Of a stretch of DNA of 33,670 nt, positions 1-6,997 are shown one piece after another. Position 1 is the first letter of the stretch, and every line of letters starts with the position of its first letter. Under the pieces are notes generated by a model that was not told the DNA's origin, ran no database searches, and saw only the letters and a program-made list of their open reading frames with translations. The translations under genes and the position numbers were made by a program. This stretch comes from JBKBMT01 sp046295655 (GTDB lineage: Bacteria > Pseudomonadota > Alphaproteobacteria > Rhodobacterales > Rhodobacteraceae): the NCBI GenBank assembly GCA_046295655.1, contig JBKBMT010000031.1, positions 1 through 33,670 on the forward strand, read 5' to 3'.

Positions 1-102
1 GCCCCGGGGCAGGACCCGCGACAACCGGCTGCGGGCCAGCTGATCGGCCATGAACAGCTCGCCGAACAGGGCAACCGCCATGTCCTCGGTCCGGTCGGGC
101 AT
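1..102 (-). CDS. MarR-like transcriptional regulator, N-terminal fragment
   Basis: Only the first 34 codons are present; the gene runs off the left edge. The ATG at 102 overlaps the stop of the upstream nitrilase gene by one base (TGATG), so it is probably translationally coupled to it. The visible peptide begins MPDRTEDMAVALFGELFMAD and continues as a helical segment ending in LSRVLPRG. From memory this resembles the N-terminal dimerisation helix of MarR-family regulators of Rhodobacterales, in which a 'LPxGME' segment leads into the winged helix. The DNA-binding region is outside the window, so the family call is inference from a short stretch. Confidence 0.55.
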   Translation of the reverse strand, partial: MPDRTEDMAVALFGELFMADQLARSRLSRVLPRG

Positions 103-932
103 CACGGGCCCTCGTAGGGGCTGTCGTGCGACAGCGAGGGGACGCGGCGGCGCGCCGATGCCACTTGCGACAAGTCGAGTTCGGAGAAGGTCACGCCGGG
201 TTCGGTGCCCGCATCGGCCAGGATCTCGCCCCAGGGCGCGACGGCCAGCGAATGGCCGTGGGTGCGCCGCCCCTCGCCGCCCGATTCCCGGTGATGGCCG
301 GTCTGGGCGGGTGCCAGGACAAAACATCCGTTCTCGATCGCGCGGGCGCGCAGCAGAACCTCCCAGTGGGCGGCGCCGGTGCGGTGGTTGAAGGCGGCCG
401 GGACGGTCAGTATCTGGGCCCCGGCCTGGGCAAGGCGGCGGTAGAGATGCGGAAAGCGCAGGTCGTAGCAGACCGTCATCCCGATCCGGGCAAAGCCGGC
501 ATCCGCCAGCACCGCCTGCGCGCCGGGGCGGTAGGCAGCCGATTCGCGGAACACCTCGGTTTCCGTGATCTGCACGTCGAACATGTGAATCTTGTCGTAG
601 CGTGCCGCAAGGCTGCCGTCGGGTGCGACCAGGAAACTGCGGTTCGCGAACCGGCCGTCGGCGTCGCCGCTGGCCACCGCAAGCGAGCCGATCAGCAGCC
701 AGACACCCGCCCGCGCCGCTTCGTCCCTGAGGGCGGCAAGGGTCGGATCGGACTCTTCGGGGCGCAGGACGCGGGTCTGGTGCGACCGCGACGAGGACAG
801 AAGGTTGGTGCATTCGGGCGTCAGGACGAACCCGGCACCGCCCTGTGCCGCCGCCCTGACCAGGGCCAGGGTTTCGGGCAGGTTCGCTGCGGGATCGTCC
901 CCGACACAGAGCTGGACCAGCGCGACCCGCAT
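102..932 (-). CDS. Carbon-nitrogen hydrolase (nitrilase superfamily, Nit/omega-amidase-like)
   Basis: This 276-residue protein covers a whole nitrilase domain. The Glu-Lys-Cys triad is visible in LTPEC (Glu near residue 40), YDKIHMFD (Lys near 117) and MTVCYDLRFP (Cys near 152). The 'DKIHMFDV' and 'CYDLRFP' blocks match the Nit1/Nit2/YafV-type branch, which hydrolyses omega-amides or deaminated glutathione, rather than true nitrilases. The start was set at MRVALVQL because the family begins there; an in-frame upstream start would add 22 residues of low-complexity sequence and run into grxC. The ATG overlaps the grxC stop (TGATG). Being next to glutaredoxin agrees with a glutathione-related repair role, but the substrate is inferred. 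Confidence 0.9.
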   Translation of the reverse strand: MRVALVQLCVGDDPAANLPETLALVRAAAQGGAGFVLTPECTNLLSSSRSHQTRVLRPEESDPTLAALRDEAARAGVWLLIGSLAVASGDADGRFANRSFLVAPDGSLAARYDKIHMFDVQITETEVFRESAAYRPGAQAVLADAGFARIGMTVCYDLRFPHLYRRLAQAGAQILTVPAAFNHRTGAAHWEVLLRARAIENGCFVLAPAQTGHHRESGGEGRRTHGHSLAVAPWGEILADAGTEPGVTFSELDLSQVASARRRVPSLSHDSPYEGP

Positions 933-1198
933 CAGCTGCCCGCCTGCAGCAGAGGGTCCAGCCGCCCGGCCCGATCGAGCGCGTAGAGATCGTCGCAACC
1001 GCCGACATGGACCCCGTCGATGAATATCTGCGGCACGGTGCGCCGTCCGCCCGACCGTTCAACCATGCGGCTGCGCTGCCCGGGCTCGCGGCTGAGGTCG
1101 ATCTCGGTCAGGGTCGCGCCCTTGGCCGTCAGCAGCCGCTTGGCAGCGTGGCAATAGCCGCAGAGCGGCGTCGTGTAGATCTCGACGACAGGCGGCAT
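932..1198 (-). CDS. grxC: Glutaredoxin 3 (GrxC-type)
   Basis: An 88-residue thioredoxin-fold protein that starts MPPVVEIYTTPLCGYCHAAK. The active site is CGYC rather than the enterobacterial CPYC, keeping both cysteines of a dithiol glutaredoxin. TVPQIFIDGVHVGGCDDL supplies the cis-Pro loop (TVP) and the GG-DD glutathione-binding motif. It should reduce disulfides and glutathionylated proteins in the cytoplasm using glutathione. The ATG at 1198 follows a gap of 31 bases after comF, and its stop overlaps the downstream nitrilase-family start by one base, so comF, grxC and the amidohydrolase look like one operon. A longer in-frame opening upstream lies inside comF and was not used. Confidence 0.93.
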   Translation of the reverse strand: MPPVVEIYTTPLCGYCHAAKRLLTAKGATLTEIDLSREPGQRSRMVERSGGRRTVPQIFIDGVHVGGCDDLYALDRAGRLDPLLQAGS

Positions 1199-1229
1199 GG
1201 GCGCTCCCCGAAGCTGTGCTTGGAGGGTT

Positions 1230-1952
1230 TTAGGCGTCCTTAGCCACCCGCGCCAGTACGATGACGGAGACATCCGCCGCCCCTGCCGCCAGAAGCGCCT
1301 CGGTCGCCGCGGCAAGGGTGGCGCCCGAGGTCATCACGTCATCGACCAGCAGGATGTGTCGCCCGGCGATGCGCGGCCGGTGGCGTGGGGCGACCGAGAT
1401 CGCACCGGAGAGATTGCGGAAGCGGCCGTCGCGGTCGCGGCCGTCCTGGCTGGCCGTGCGGCGCGACCGGATCAGGAGGTCGGGAATGTGATCGAGACCG
1501 GCCGCCCGCGCCAGCCCGGATGACAGCAGCGCGGCCTGATTGAAGCGACGGCGCAGAAGCCGCGTCCAGTGCAGCGGCACCGGCGCGGCGATCATCCCCG
1601 GGGTCAGGATCGGCCCCGCCGCCCGCGCCAGCCAGCCCCCTGCCGGGCGCGCGATGTCCAGCCGATCGCCGTGCTTCAGCGCCAGCACAAGTTTTCGCCC
1701 GGTGTCGCGATAGACAAGCGCCGCCCTGCCCCGCAGCCAGGGCCGGGCAATGCGCAGGCAGTCGTCGCACTGCACCGGGCTGCCGTCGGCCTCGCCCGGA
1801 AGCGGCGTGCCGCACAGGTCGCAGACGAGGCCGGTGATGAACGGCGTGTCGCGCCAGCATTCGGGGCACAGCCCGAAATCCTCGGTCACGAGGGTATCGC
1901 AGGCGATGCACTGGGGCGGAAAGACGACCCGCAGCAAGGCTTGCAATCCCAT
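1230..1952 (-). CDS. comF: ComF family protein (amidophosphoribosyltransferase-like)
   Basis: A 240-residue ComF/GntX-type protein. The N-terminal third carries zinc-ribbon cysteine pairs (C15/C18, C29/C32, C44/C47, C62/C65). The C-terminal half is a type I phosphoribosyltransferase fold with the PRPP loop ILLVDDVMTSGAT at residues 200-212. ComF is linked to DNA uptake in naturally competent bacteria; in most alphaproteobacteria its role is not settled, and gene transfer agent recipient capability depends on it in Rhodobacter. The start is MGLQALLRVVFPP, matching the family; a much longer in-frame opening extends upstream through a gene on the other strand and was rejected. It heads the comF-grxC-amidohydrolase run and diverges from the next gene with only 24 bases between starts. 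Confidence 0.92.
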   Translation of the reverse strand: MGLQALLRVVFPPQCIACDTLVTEDFGLCPECWRDTPFITGLVCDLCGTPLPGEADGSPVQCDDCLRIARPWLRGRAALVYRDTGRKLVLALKHGDRLDIARPAGGWLARAAGPILTPGMIAAPVPLHWTRLLRRRFNQAALLSSGLARAAGLDHIPDLLIRSRRTASQDGRDRDGRFRNLSGAISVAPRHRPRIAGRHILLVDDVMTSGATLAAATEALLAAGAADVSVIVLARVAKDA

Positions 1953-1976
1953 TCCGCCCCCCCCAAGGTCCGCCGC

Positions 1977-2801
1977 ATGCCGAACCCGCCCGTCCTGACC
2001 GACCGGATCGCGCTGGACCGCAACCGCCGGCGGGCCACCACAGTCTTTCCGCACGAATCGGCAGCGGCCGAGATAGAGGAGAGACTGGCTGCGGTTAACA
2101 GGTCGTTTACCGCCGTCGCCGTCGTGACGCCCTGCCCCGCGGTCTGGGCGGCGCGGTGGCCGCAGGCGCGGATCGTTCCCGACGGGCCGGTGCTGGATCT
2201 GCCCGCGGCCAGCTTCGATCTGGTGATCCATGCCATGGCGCTGCACTGGGCCGAGGACCCGCCCGGTCAGATCATCCAGTGCGCCCGGGCGCTGCGCCCC
2301 GACGGACTGTTCATCGCGGCCCTGCCCGGCGGACGCACGCTGCACGAATTGCGGGCCTGTCTGGCCGAGGCCGAGGTGTCCGTTACCGGAGGTCTGTCGC
2401 CGCGGGTCCTGCCCATGGCCGATATCCGCGACGCGGGGGCGCTGTTGCAGCGGGCCGGGCTGGCCATGCCGGTCGCCGACAGCGTGGATCTGCGGATCAG
2501 CTATGCCGATCCGCTCGCCCTGATGCGCGATCTGCGTGCCATGGGCGAGGGTAATGCGCTGGCCGGCCGGTTGCGCCGCCCGACGCGGCGGGCGGTGATC
2601 GCGCAGGCCTGCGTTCTTTACGCGGAGCGCTTCGCGCTGTCGAACGGCAAGGTTGCGGCGACCTTCGAAACGCTCTACCTCACCGGCTGGGCACCACACC
2701 GGGATCAGCCGCAGCCCCTGCGCCCCGGATCGGCCGCCCGGCGGCTTGCCGATGCGCTGCGCAGCGATCCCGAACGGGGCGCAACGCCGCAGGGCGATTG
2801 A
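1977..2801 (+). CDS. SAM-methyltransferase-like protein (BioC/NDUFAF5-like), degenerate cofactor loop
   Basis: A 274-residue protein beginning MPNPPVLTDRIALDRNRRRA. Family signatures are LDLPAASFDLVIHAMALHW near residues 73-91, the ALRPDGLFIAALPGG block and TLHELRACLAEAEV, which match the BioC/NDUFAF5-like methyltransferase-domain proteins. The usual glycine-rich SAM-binding loop (D/ExGxGxG) should lie near residues 45-60, but the sequence there is VAVVTPCPAVWAA, with no glycines. NDUFAF5 relatives act in complex I assembly; whether this one binds SAM is doubtful. An in-frame opening reaches back to 1569 but overlaps comF antisense, so the ATG at 1977 was chosen. No strong ribosome site is seen in the 24 bases before it. 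Confidence 0.8.
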   Translation: MPNPPVLTDRIALDRNRRRATTVFPHESAAAEIEERLAAVNRSFTAVAVVTPCPAVWAARWPQARIVPDGPVLDLPAASFDLVIHAMALHWAEDPPGQIIQCARALRPDGLFIAALPGGRTLHELRACLAEAEVSVTGGLSPRVLPMADIRDAGALLQRAGLAMPVADSVDLRISYADPLALMRDLRAMGEGNALAGRLRRPTRRAVIAQACVLYAERFALSNGKVAATFETLYLTGWAPHRDQPQPLRPGSAARRLADALRSDPERGATPQGD

Positions 2802-2868
2802 CCGCGGCCGCCCGGCGCTTAACTGGAGGGTCAGGATCGTGAACCGTTCGACCGGAGGGGAAGGCGCC

Positions 2869-3945
2869 ATGTTCGATGCAAAGGGAACCGACATCCGGCC
2901 GGGCGTGGCCCGGCTTGCCCATGCGCCGGCCGATCACCCGCCGGTCCGGCCGCCGCGGATCGGGGTTCTGGTTGCGAATCTCGGCACGCCGGACAACTAC
3001 GACTACTGGTCGATGCGCCGCTACCTGAACGAGTTCCTGTCCGACCGCCGGGTGATCGACTATCCTGCCTGGAAATGGCAGCCCCTTCTCCAGCTCATCA
3101 TCCTCAGCAAGCGGCCCTTCACCTCGGGCGCGAACTACAAGTCGATCTGGAACCACGACAAGGGCGAAAGCCCGCTGATGACCATCACCCGCGCCCAGAC
3201 CGAGAAGCTGGCGGGTCAGCTTGCCGACAGGTTCGGCGACCAGGTGCTTGTCGATTTCTGCATGCGCTACGGCAATCCCTCGACCCCGGACAAGGTGCGC
3301 GAGATGGTCGCGGCGGGCTGCGAGAAGATCCTGTTCTTCCCGCTTTATCCCCAATACGCCGGCGCCACGACGGCGACCGCGAACGACCAGTTCTTCCGTG
3401 CCCTGATGCGCGAAAAGGCGCAGCCTGCGGCCCGGACGGTCGCCGAGTATTTCGACCATCCGCTCTATATCGAGGCTCTCGCCCGATCGGTCGAACGGGC
3501 CTATGCCGGCCTGGACCGTCGGCCGGACGTGCTTGTTGCGTCGTATCACGGGATGCCGCTGCGCTATCTGATGGAGGGCGATCCCTACCACTGCAAGTGT
3601 CAGAAGACCTCGCGCCTGTTGCGGGAACGGCTGGGGTGGGACAAGGGGACGATCGATACCACCTTCCAGTCGGTATTCGGATCCGAGGAATGGCTGCGGC
3701 CATATACGGTCGAACACGTGGCGGAACTGGCGAAGGCCGGCAAACGCAACATCGCGGTGATTGCCCCGGCCTTTTCGGCCGATTGCATCGAAACGCTGGA
3801 AGAGATCAACGGAGAGATCCGCGAGGCGTTCGAGCACGCAGGCGGCGAGACGTTCACCTACATCCCCTGCCTGAACGACGACGATGCCCATATCGCTGCG
3901 CTGGCGGAGATCGTGGCCGAGAACCTGTCCGGCTGGACCCGCTGA
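2869..3945 (+). CDS. hemH: Ferrochelatase
   Basis: A 358-residue ferrochelatase that inserts Fe2+ into protoporphyrin IX, the last step of haem synthesis, in the cytoplasm or at the membrane. The catalytic His is in VASYHGMPL (H227) and the conserved Glu is in FSADCIETLEEI (E308). LVANLGTPDN near residues 34-43 and FPLYPQYAGATTAT at 157-170 are family blocks. ATG 2869 is preceded by GGAGGGG at about 2853-2859. An alternative GTG at 2839, with its own GGAGGG about 10 bases upstream, would add 10 residues; the ATG was preferred because the family N-terminus is variable and the site is good. It lies 67 bases after the methyltransferase-like gene and may be cotranscribed. Confidence 0.97.
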   Translation: MFDAKGTDIRPGVARLAHAPADHPPVRPPRIGVLVANLGTPDNYDYWSMRRYLNEFLSDRRVIDYPAWKWQPLLQLIILSKRPFTSGANYKSIWNHDKGESPLMTITRAQTEKLAGQLADRFGDQVLVDFCMRYGNPSTPDKVREMVAAGCEKILFFPLYPQYAGATTATANDQFFRALMREKAQPAARTVAEYFDHPLYIEALARSVERAYAGLDRRPDVLVASYHGMPLRYLMEGDPYHCKCQKTSRLLRERLGWDKGTIDTTFQSVFGSEEWLRPYTVEHVAELAKAGKRNIAVIAPAFSADCIETLEEINGEIREAFEHAGGETFTYIPCLNDDDAHIAALAEIVAENLSGWTR

Positions 3946-3968
3946 CCCGAGCGGAGGCCGGAAATGCA

Positions 3969-3995
3969 GAAGGGCGCCGGAACCCGGCGCCCTTC
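3969..3995. terminator. Hairpin between convergent hemH and the 58-residue gene
   Basis: A perfect 12-base stem (3969-3980 with 3984-3995, core AGGGCGCCGG) with a 3-base loop (AAC) lies 23 bases after the hemH stop and 22 bases before the stop of the opposite-strand gene. There is no clean T-run on either side. The position between two convergent genes suggests a bidirectional intrinsic terminator or mRNA 3'-end stabiliser. It is the strongest hairpin I found in an intergenic region of this window. Confidence 0.65.
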
Positions 3996-4017
3996 GCATA
4001 TCCGTCTGTCGGTCGGC

Positions 4018-4194
4018 TCAGCGCGCGGCGGCGGCGGCGACGATCAGCAGGAGAAGCAGCGGAACGATGATGCCGGCCGACGACGCGGTCTGGGCCTGGA
4101 TCACCGGGGGCTCGACCTGCGGAGCGACGAGGCCGCCCGCGAAAGAGGTGGTAGCCGCGAGCGAGAGGGCGGCGGCGAGGGCGAGTTTCTTCAT
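4018..4194 (-). CDS. Small secreted or membrane-anchored protein, 58 residues, unknown function
   Basis: The protein starts MKKLALAAALSLAATTSFAGG, a textbook Sec signal peptide with likely cleavage after SFA. The remaining roughly 38 residues consist of a short Pro/Val/Gln-rich piece followed by a hydrophobic stretch IIVPLLLLLIVAAAA to a terminal Arg. The mature product would therefore be a tiny membrane-inserted peptide. GGAGG lies 6 bases before the ATG at 4194, which makes translation credible. I recall similar short ORFs near ferrochelatase in Rhodobacterales, but no function. It converges on hemH and shares the hairpin at 3969-3995 with it. An in-frame upstream ATG at 4254 would spoil the signal peptide and was rejected. 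Confidence 0.75.
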   Translation of the reverse strand: MKKLALAAALSLAATTSFAGGLVAPQVEPPVIQAQTASSAGIIVPLLLLLIVAAAAAR

Positions 4195-4337
4195 GTCAAC
4201 CTCCAGATGGACCCGTCGCCAAATTTGAGAAGGCAGCGACGGGCGCGAACACATGCCTTGTAACCCTTTCTAAAGCACCGAGTCGCAACGAAGGCAACGG
4301 GGTAAACGCGCGGCTCGCGCAGCATCCGCCGGCGTTG

Positions 4338-4940
4338 TCAAATCAGCAACACCTGTGTCCCGATGCGCGCGAATTCGTAGAGTTCCTCGATATGCTCGTT
4401 GAACAGACCGATACACCCGTTCGACGACCGGCGCCCGATCTTGCGGGTGTCGTGGGTTCCGTGGATCCGGTAGTAGGTCCAGCTCAGGTGCAATGCCCGG
4501 GTCCCCAACGGGTTGTCGGGCCCTGGCGGAACGAAGTCGGGCCATTCCGGGTTGCGCTGCTTCATTGCCGGGGTCGGCCGCCAGCTGGGGTTGGGGTCCT
4601 TGTGGACCACTTCGGTCCGGCCGCGGCGGGTCAGATCCTCGCTCAAAGGCACCGACGTCGGATAGAGCCTGTAGAGCGACTGATCCTCGGACCAGTAGTG
4701 CAGCGCCCGCGAGGTGGTATCGACCAGGATCGCGCCGTTGCGGGTGTTGTCGAAATAGGGCCGCCAGTCCAGCGCGCGGAAGCTGGAGATGTTGCGCCGA
4801 ACCGCACCTTCCACGCGCGATTCCATCTCGGTTGTGTTCGCGGTCTGACCGAAGGCAGGCAGCGCCAGTCCGCCCGCAGCAGCGGCCGATGCGGACAGGA
4901 ACAGCCTGCGGTTCATCTGTCTCGATCCGATGGTCGACAT
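4338..4940 (-). CDS. L,D-transpeptidase (ErfK/YbiS/YcfS/YnhG family) with Tat-like signal
   Basis: A 200-residue protein with a C-terminal YkuD catalytic domain. The signature is split as IHGTHDTRK and SSNGCIGLFN; the Cys of SNGC is the nucleophile and the His of IHGT its partner. These enzymes form 3-3 peptidoglycan crosslinks or attach proteins to peptidoglycan in the periplasm. The N-terminus contains NRRLFLSASAAAAGG, matching a twin-arginine signal (RRxFL) and followed by a hydrophobic stretch and a probable LPAFG cleavage region. The start at 4940 has GGAG about 10 bases upstream; a second Met at 4916 directly before the RR is also possible. The gene diverges from the CAP-domain lipoprotein at 5119. 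Confidence 0.9.
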   Translation of the reverse strand: MSTIGSRQMNRRLFLSASAAAAGGLALPAFGQTANTTEMESRVEGAVRRNISSFRALDWRPYFDNTRNGAILVDTTSRALHYWSEDQSLYRLYPTSVPLSEDLTRRGRTEVVHKDPNPSWRPTPAMKQRNPEWPDFVPPGPDNPLGTRALHLSWTYYRIHGTHDTRKIGRRSSNGCIGLFNEHIEELYEFARIGTQVLLI

Positions 4941-5118
4941 CGGGCATTCTCCGTTCTCTTGCCTTTGCGCACTCCATGCCGCGAGACGGCCCGCGGTGCA
5001 AATCAAACCGATGTCATGCTCCTGCCGCCGCTGACACAAAGTTCAACCGCGGCGCCGTTTGATCCTGCCTGACCGTTGCTGTAAGGCAGGGCCGATCCGA
5101 GGAAAGGGCAATGGTGCG

Positions 5119-5628
5119 ATGAAATCTCCCGCGATCCTTGCGCTGGTTGCAGCGCTGGCGCTGGCCGGCTGCGATGCCCCGGGCGGGCGCGTCGGCCCCG
5201 ATGGCCGGCCGATCCAGCAGGTGTACAAGATCAATCCCGCACAGGCCGGCCAGATCCAGCTCAGGATGAAGGACTCCGTCAACTCGCTGCGCCGGGCCCG
5301 CGGCCTGGCGCCGGTCGAGCTGAACGCGCAGCTGAATGCCTCGGCGGCGACCCATGCGCGGGACATGTCGGTTCAGAACCGGCCGTGGCACTTCGGTTCG
5401 GACGGTTCCTCGCCGCTCGACCGGGCGCGGCGGGTCGGCTACGCCGGGCGATTCCTCGGCGAGCTGATCTCGGAGACCTACGAGACCGAACTCGAGACTC
5501 TGGCCGCCTGGATGGCGAACCCCGATACCCGCGAGATCGTCCTGAACCCCGAGGCGCGCGACCTCGGCTTTGCCTGGTTCCAGGAGCCGACGGGCAAGAT
5601 CTGGTGGACGATGGTGACGGGTGGCTGA
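5119..5628 (+). CDS. CAP-domain (SCP/PR1-like) lipoprotein
   Basis: A 169-residue protein with a lipoprotein signal: MKSPAILALVAALALAGC, lipobox LAGC, Cys18. The mature part has CAP-superfamily features: LRRARGLAPVELNAQLNASAATHARDM, with a histidine in the ATHARDM position, then HFGSDGSSPLDRARRVGY, and LGFAWFQEPTGKIWWTMVTG at the end. Bacterial CAP proteins are extracytoplasmic and their activity is generally unknown. GAGGAAAGG stands 12-20 bases before the ATG. The gene sits between two L,D-transpeptidases, which fits a cell-envelope role. Its stop is only 7 bases from the stop of the convergent transpeptidase. Confidence 0.9.
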   Translation: MKSPAILALVAALALAGCDAPGGRVGPDGRPIQQVYKINPAQAGQIQLRMKDSVNSLRRARGLAPVELNAQLNASAATHARDMSVQNRPWHFGSDGSSPLDRARRVGYAGRFLGELISETYETELETLAAWMANPDTREIVLNPEARDLGFAWFQEPTGKIWWTMVTGG

Positions 5629-5635
5629 CCGGCCG

Positions 5636-6133
5636 TCACGGATAGATCATGATCACCGTGCCGTCGCGGACCATGGCATAGATGTCCTCCATCTCGCGGT
5701 CCGTCACGGCGATGCAGCCGTCGGTCCAGTCCCGACCGCGCCCGTTGCGGCGGTGCTTTCCGGCCCGCCCGTGGATGAAGATGTCGCCGCCCGGCGACAG
5801 CCCGAGGGCGCGGGCGACTTCGACATCCCGTTCGTTGGGATATGAGATGCCGATCGACAGGTGGAAGTTGCTGTTCGGATTGCGCCGGTCGATCAGATAG
5901 GCGCCCTCGGGCGTGCGCTGATCGCCCTCATGGACCTTGTGCCCGACCGGATTGCCACCAAGCGCTATGTCGAAGCTGCGCAGCACCTCGCCGTGGTGCA
6001 GCAGATACATCTTGCGGGCTGCCTTGTGCACCTCGATCCGGGTGACTTCGGGCCCGTCGTAGGTTCTGAACTTCGAAGGTGCGCACGAGGCAAGCCCGAG
6101 CACCATGGTCAGAACCAGAATGAGTCTTGTCAT
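5636..6133 (-). CDS. L,D-transpeptidase lipoprotein
   Basis: A 165-residue protein with lipobox LASC (Cys17) after MTRLILVLTMVLGLASC, so it is probably anchored to a membrane by lipid. The YkuD domain begins at about residue 30 (TRIEVHKAARKMYLLHHGE). Active-site blocks are FIHGRAG (His121) and WTDGCIAVTD (Cys140, nucleophile). It differs from the other transpeptidase at 4338-4940 in lacking a Tat motif and in having the DGCIAV rather than NGCIGL form, typical of the YafK-like branch, some members of which cut Lpp-peptidoglycan links instead of forming crosslinks. It follows the sodium channel gene by 29 bases on the same strand and is probably the last gene of that operon. Confidence 0.93.
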   Translation of the reverse strand: MTRLILVLTMVLGLASCAPSKFRTYDGPEVTRIEVHKAARKMYLLHHGEVLRSFDIALGGNPVGHKVHEGDQRTPEGAYLIDRRNPNSNFHLSIGISYPNERDVEVARALGLSPGGDIFIHGRAGKHRRNGRGRDWTDGCIAVTDREMEDIYAMVRDGTVIMIYP

Positions 6134-6162
6134 GCCTGCCGACCTGTCCCTTTTTGCCGACC

Positions 6163-6975
6163 TTAGCGGATTGCGTCGCGGCGGAAAACTTCCGATTGAC
6201 TGGAAGCCTGCGCGTCCAGCTTGCGTTCGATGGCTTCCAGCCGGCTCAGCACCTCGTCGCGGTAGGCGTCGGTCTTCTGTCCTTCCTCGGCATGGTGGGC
6301 ATCCTGCATCGAGTTGACGATCAGACCCACAAGCAGGTTCACCACCGCGAAGGTGGTCATCATGATGAAGGGCACGAAGAAGGCCCAGGCATAGGGATAG
6401 ACCTCCATCACCGGGCGCACGATGCCCATCGACCACGATTCCAGCGTCATGATCTGGAACAGCGAATAGGCCGAATTCCCCAGATCGCCGAACCAGTCGG
6501 GAAAGCTCGACCCGAACAGCTTGGTCGCCATCACCGCGCCGATGTAGAAGATGATGCCCATCAGCAGGAACACCGACCCCATGCCGGGCAGGGCGGTGAT
6601 GAAGCCCTCGACCACGCGGCGCAGGCGCGGTGCCACCGAGACGACGCGCAGCACGCGCAGGATCCGCAGCGCCCGCAGCACCGAGAAGGTGCCGGTATTG
6701 GGCATCAGCGAGATGCCGACGATCAGGAAGTCGAACACGTTCCAGCCCGACTGGAAGAACCGCAGACCGCGGGCATAGAGCTTGGCCGCGATCTCGATGG
6801 TGAAGATCGCCAGGCACAGCCGGTCCAGCGTCACGATCAGCCCGCCCCAGCGCGCCATCAGCGTGTCCGACGTCTCCATCCCCAGCAGGATCGCGTTGAA
6901 GATGATCACGCCGATGATCGCGTTGCGCACGCGGTCGGTTTCCAGCCAGTCGTCCAGGCGCTGTCGCAGCGTCAT
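6163..6975 (-). CDS. Voltage-gated sodium channel, NaChBac/NavAb family
   Basis: A 270-residue single-domain six-helix channel that would work as a homotetramer in the inner membrane. S1-S3 lie near residues 17-91. S4 (98-115) has arginines at every third place: R101, R104, R107 and R110 in LRALRILRVLRVV. S5 is about 128-152. The pore loop contains TLESWSM (177-183), the sodium selectivity filter of bacterial Nav channels. S6 is about 200-225 and is followed by a charged, probably coiled-coil tail (YRDEVLSRLEAIERKL). The start MTLRQRLDDW at 6975 has GGAG 9 bases upstream and lies 22 bases after the rRNA methyltransferase stop. An in-frame start 69 bases earlier lies mostly inside that upstream gene. 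Confidence 0.95.
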   Translation of the reverse strand: MTLRQRLDDWLETDRVRNAIIGVIIFNAILLGMETSDTLMARWGGLIVTLDRLCLAIFTIEIAAKLYARGLRFFQSGWNVFDFLIVGISLMPNTGTFSVLRALRILRVLRVVSVAPRLRRVVEGFITALPGMGSVFLLMGIIFYIGAVMATKLFGSSFPDWFGDLGNSAYSLFQIMTLESWSMGIVRPVMEVYPYAWAFFVPFIMMTTFAVVNLLVGLIVNSMQDAHHAEEGQKTDAYRDEVLSRLEAIERKLDAQASSQSEVFRRDAIR

Positions 6976-6997
6976 GATTCGGGCTCCGTCGCTTCGG

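Noticed and set aside
126..986. 286-codon open frame antisense to the nitrilase-family gene
   Set aside because: Low-complexity Arg/Gly/Gln composition and no ribosome site; shadow.
2680..3999. 439-codon open frame antisense to hemH
   Set aside because: No recognisable family; hemH on the other strand has complete catalytic motifs.
4308..4320. GCGCG-GCT-CGCGC hairpin downstream of the Tat-type L,D-transpeptidase
   Set aside because: Only five base pairs with a poor T-run; too weak to call a terminator in DNA this GC-rich.
5064..5090. CCTGCCT-N13-AGGCAGG dyad upstream of the CAP lipoprotein
   Set aside because: Seven-base arms in GC-rich DNA are likely by chance; no supporting second copy was seen.
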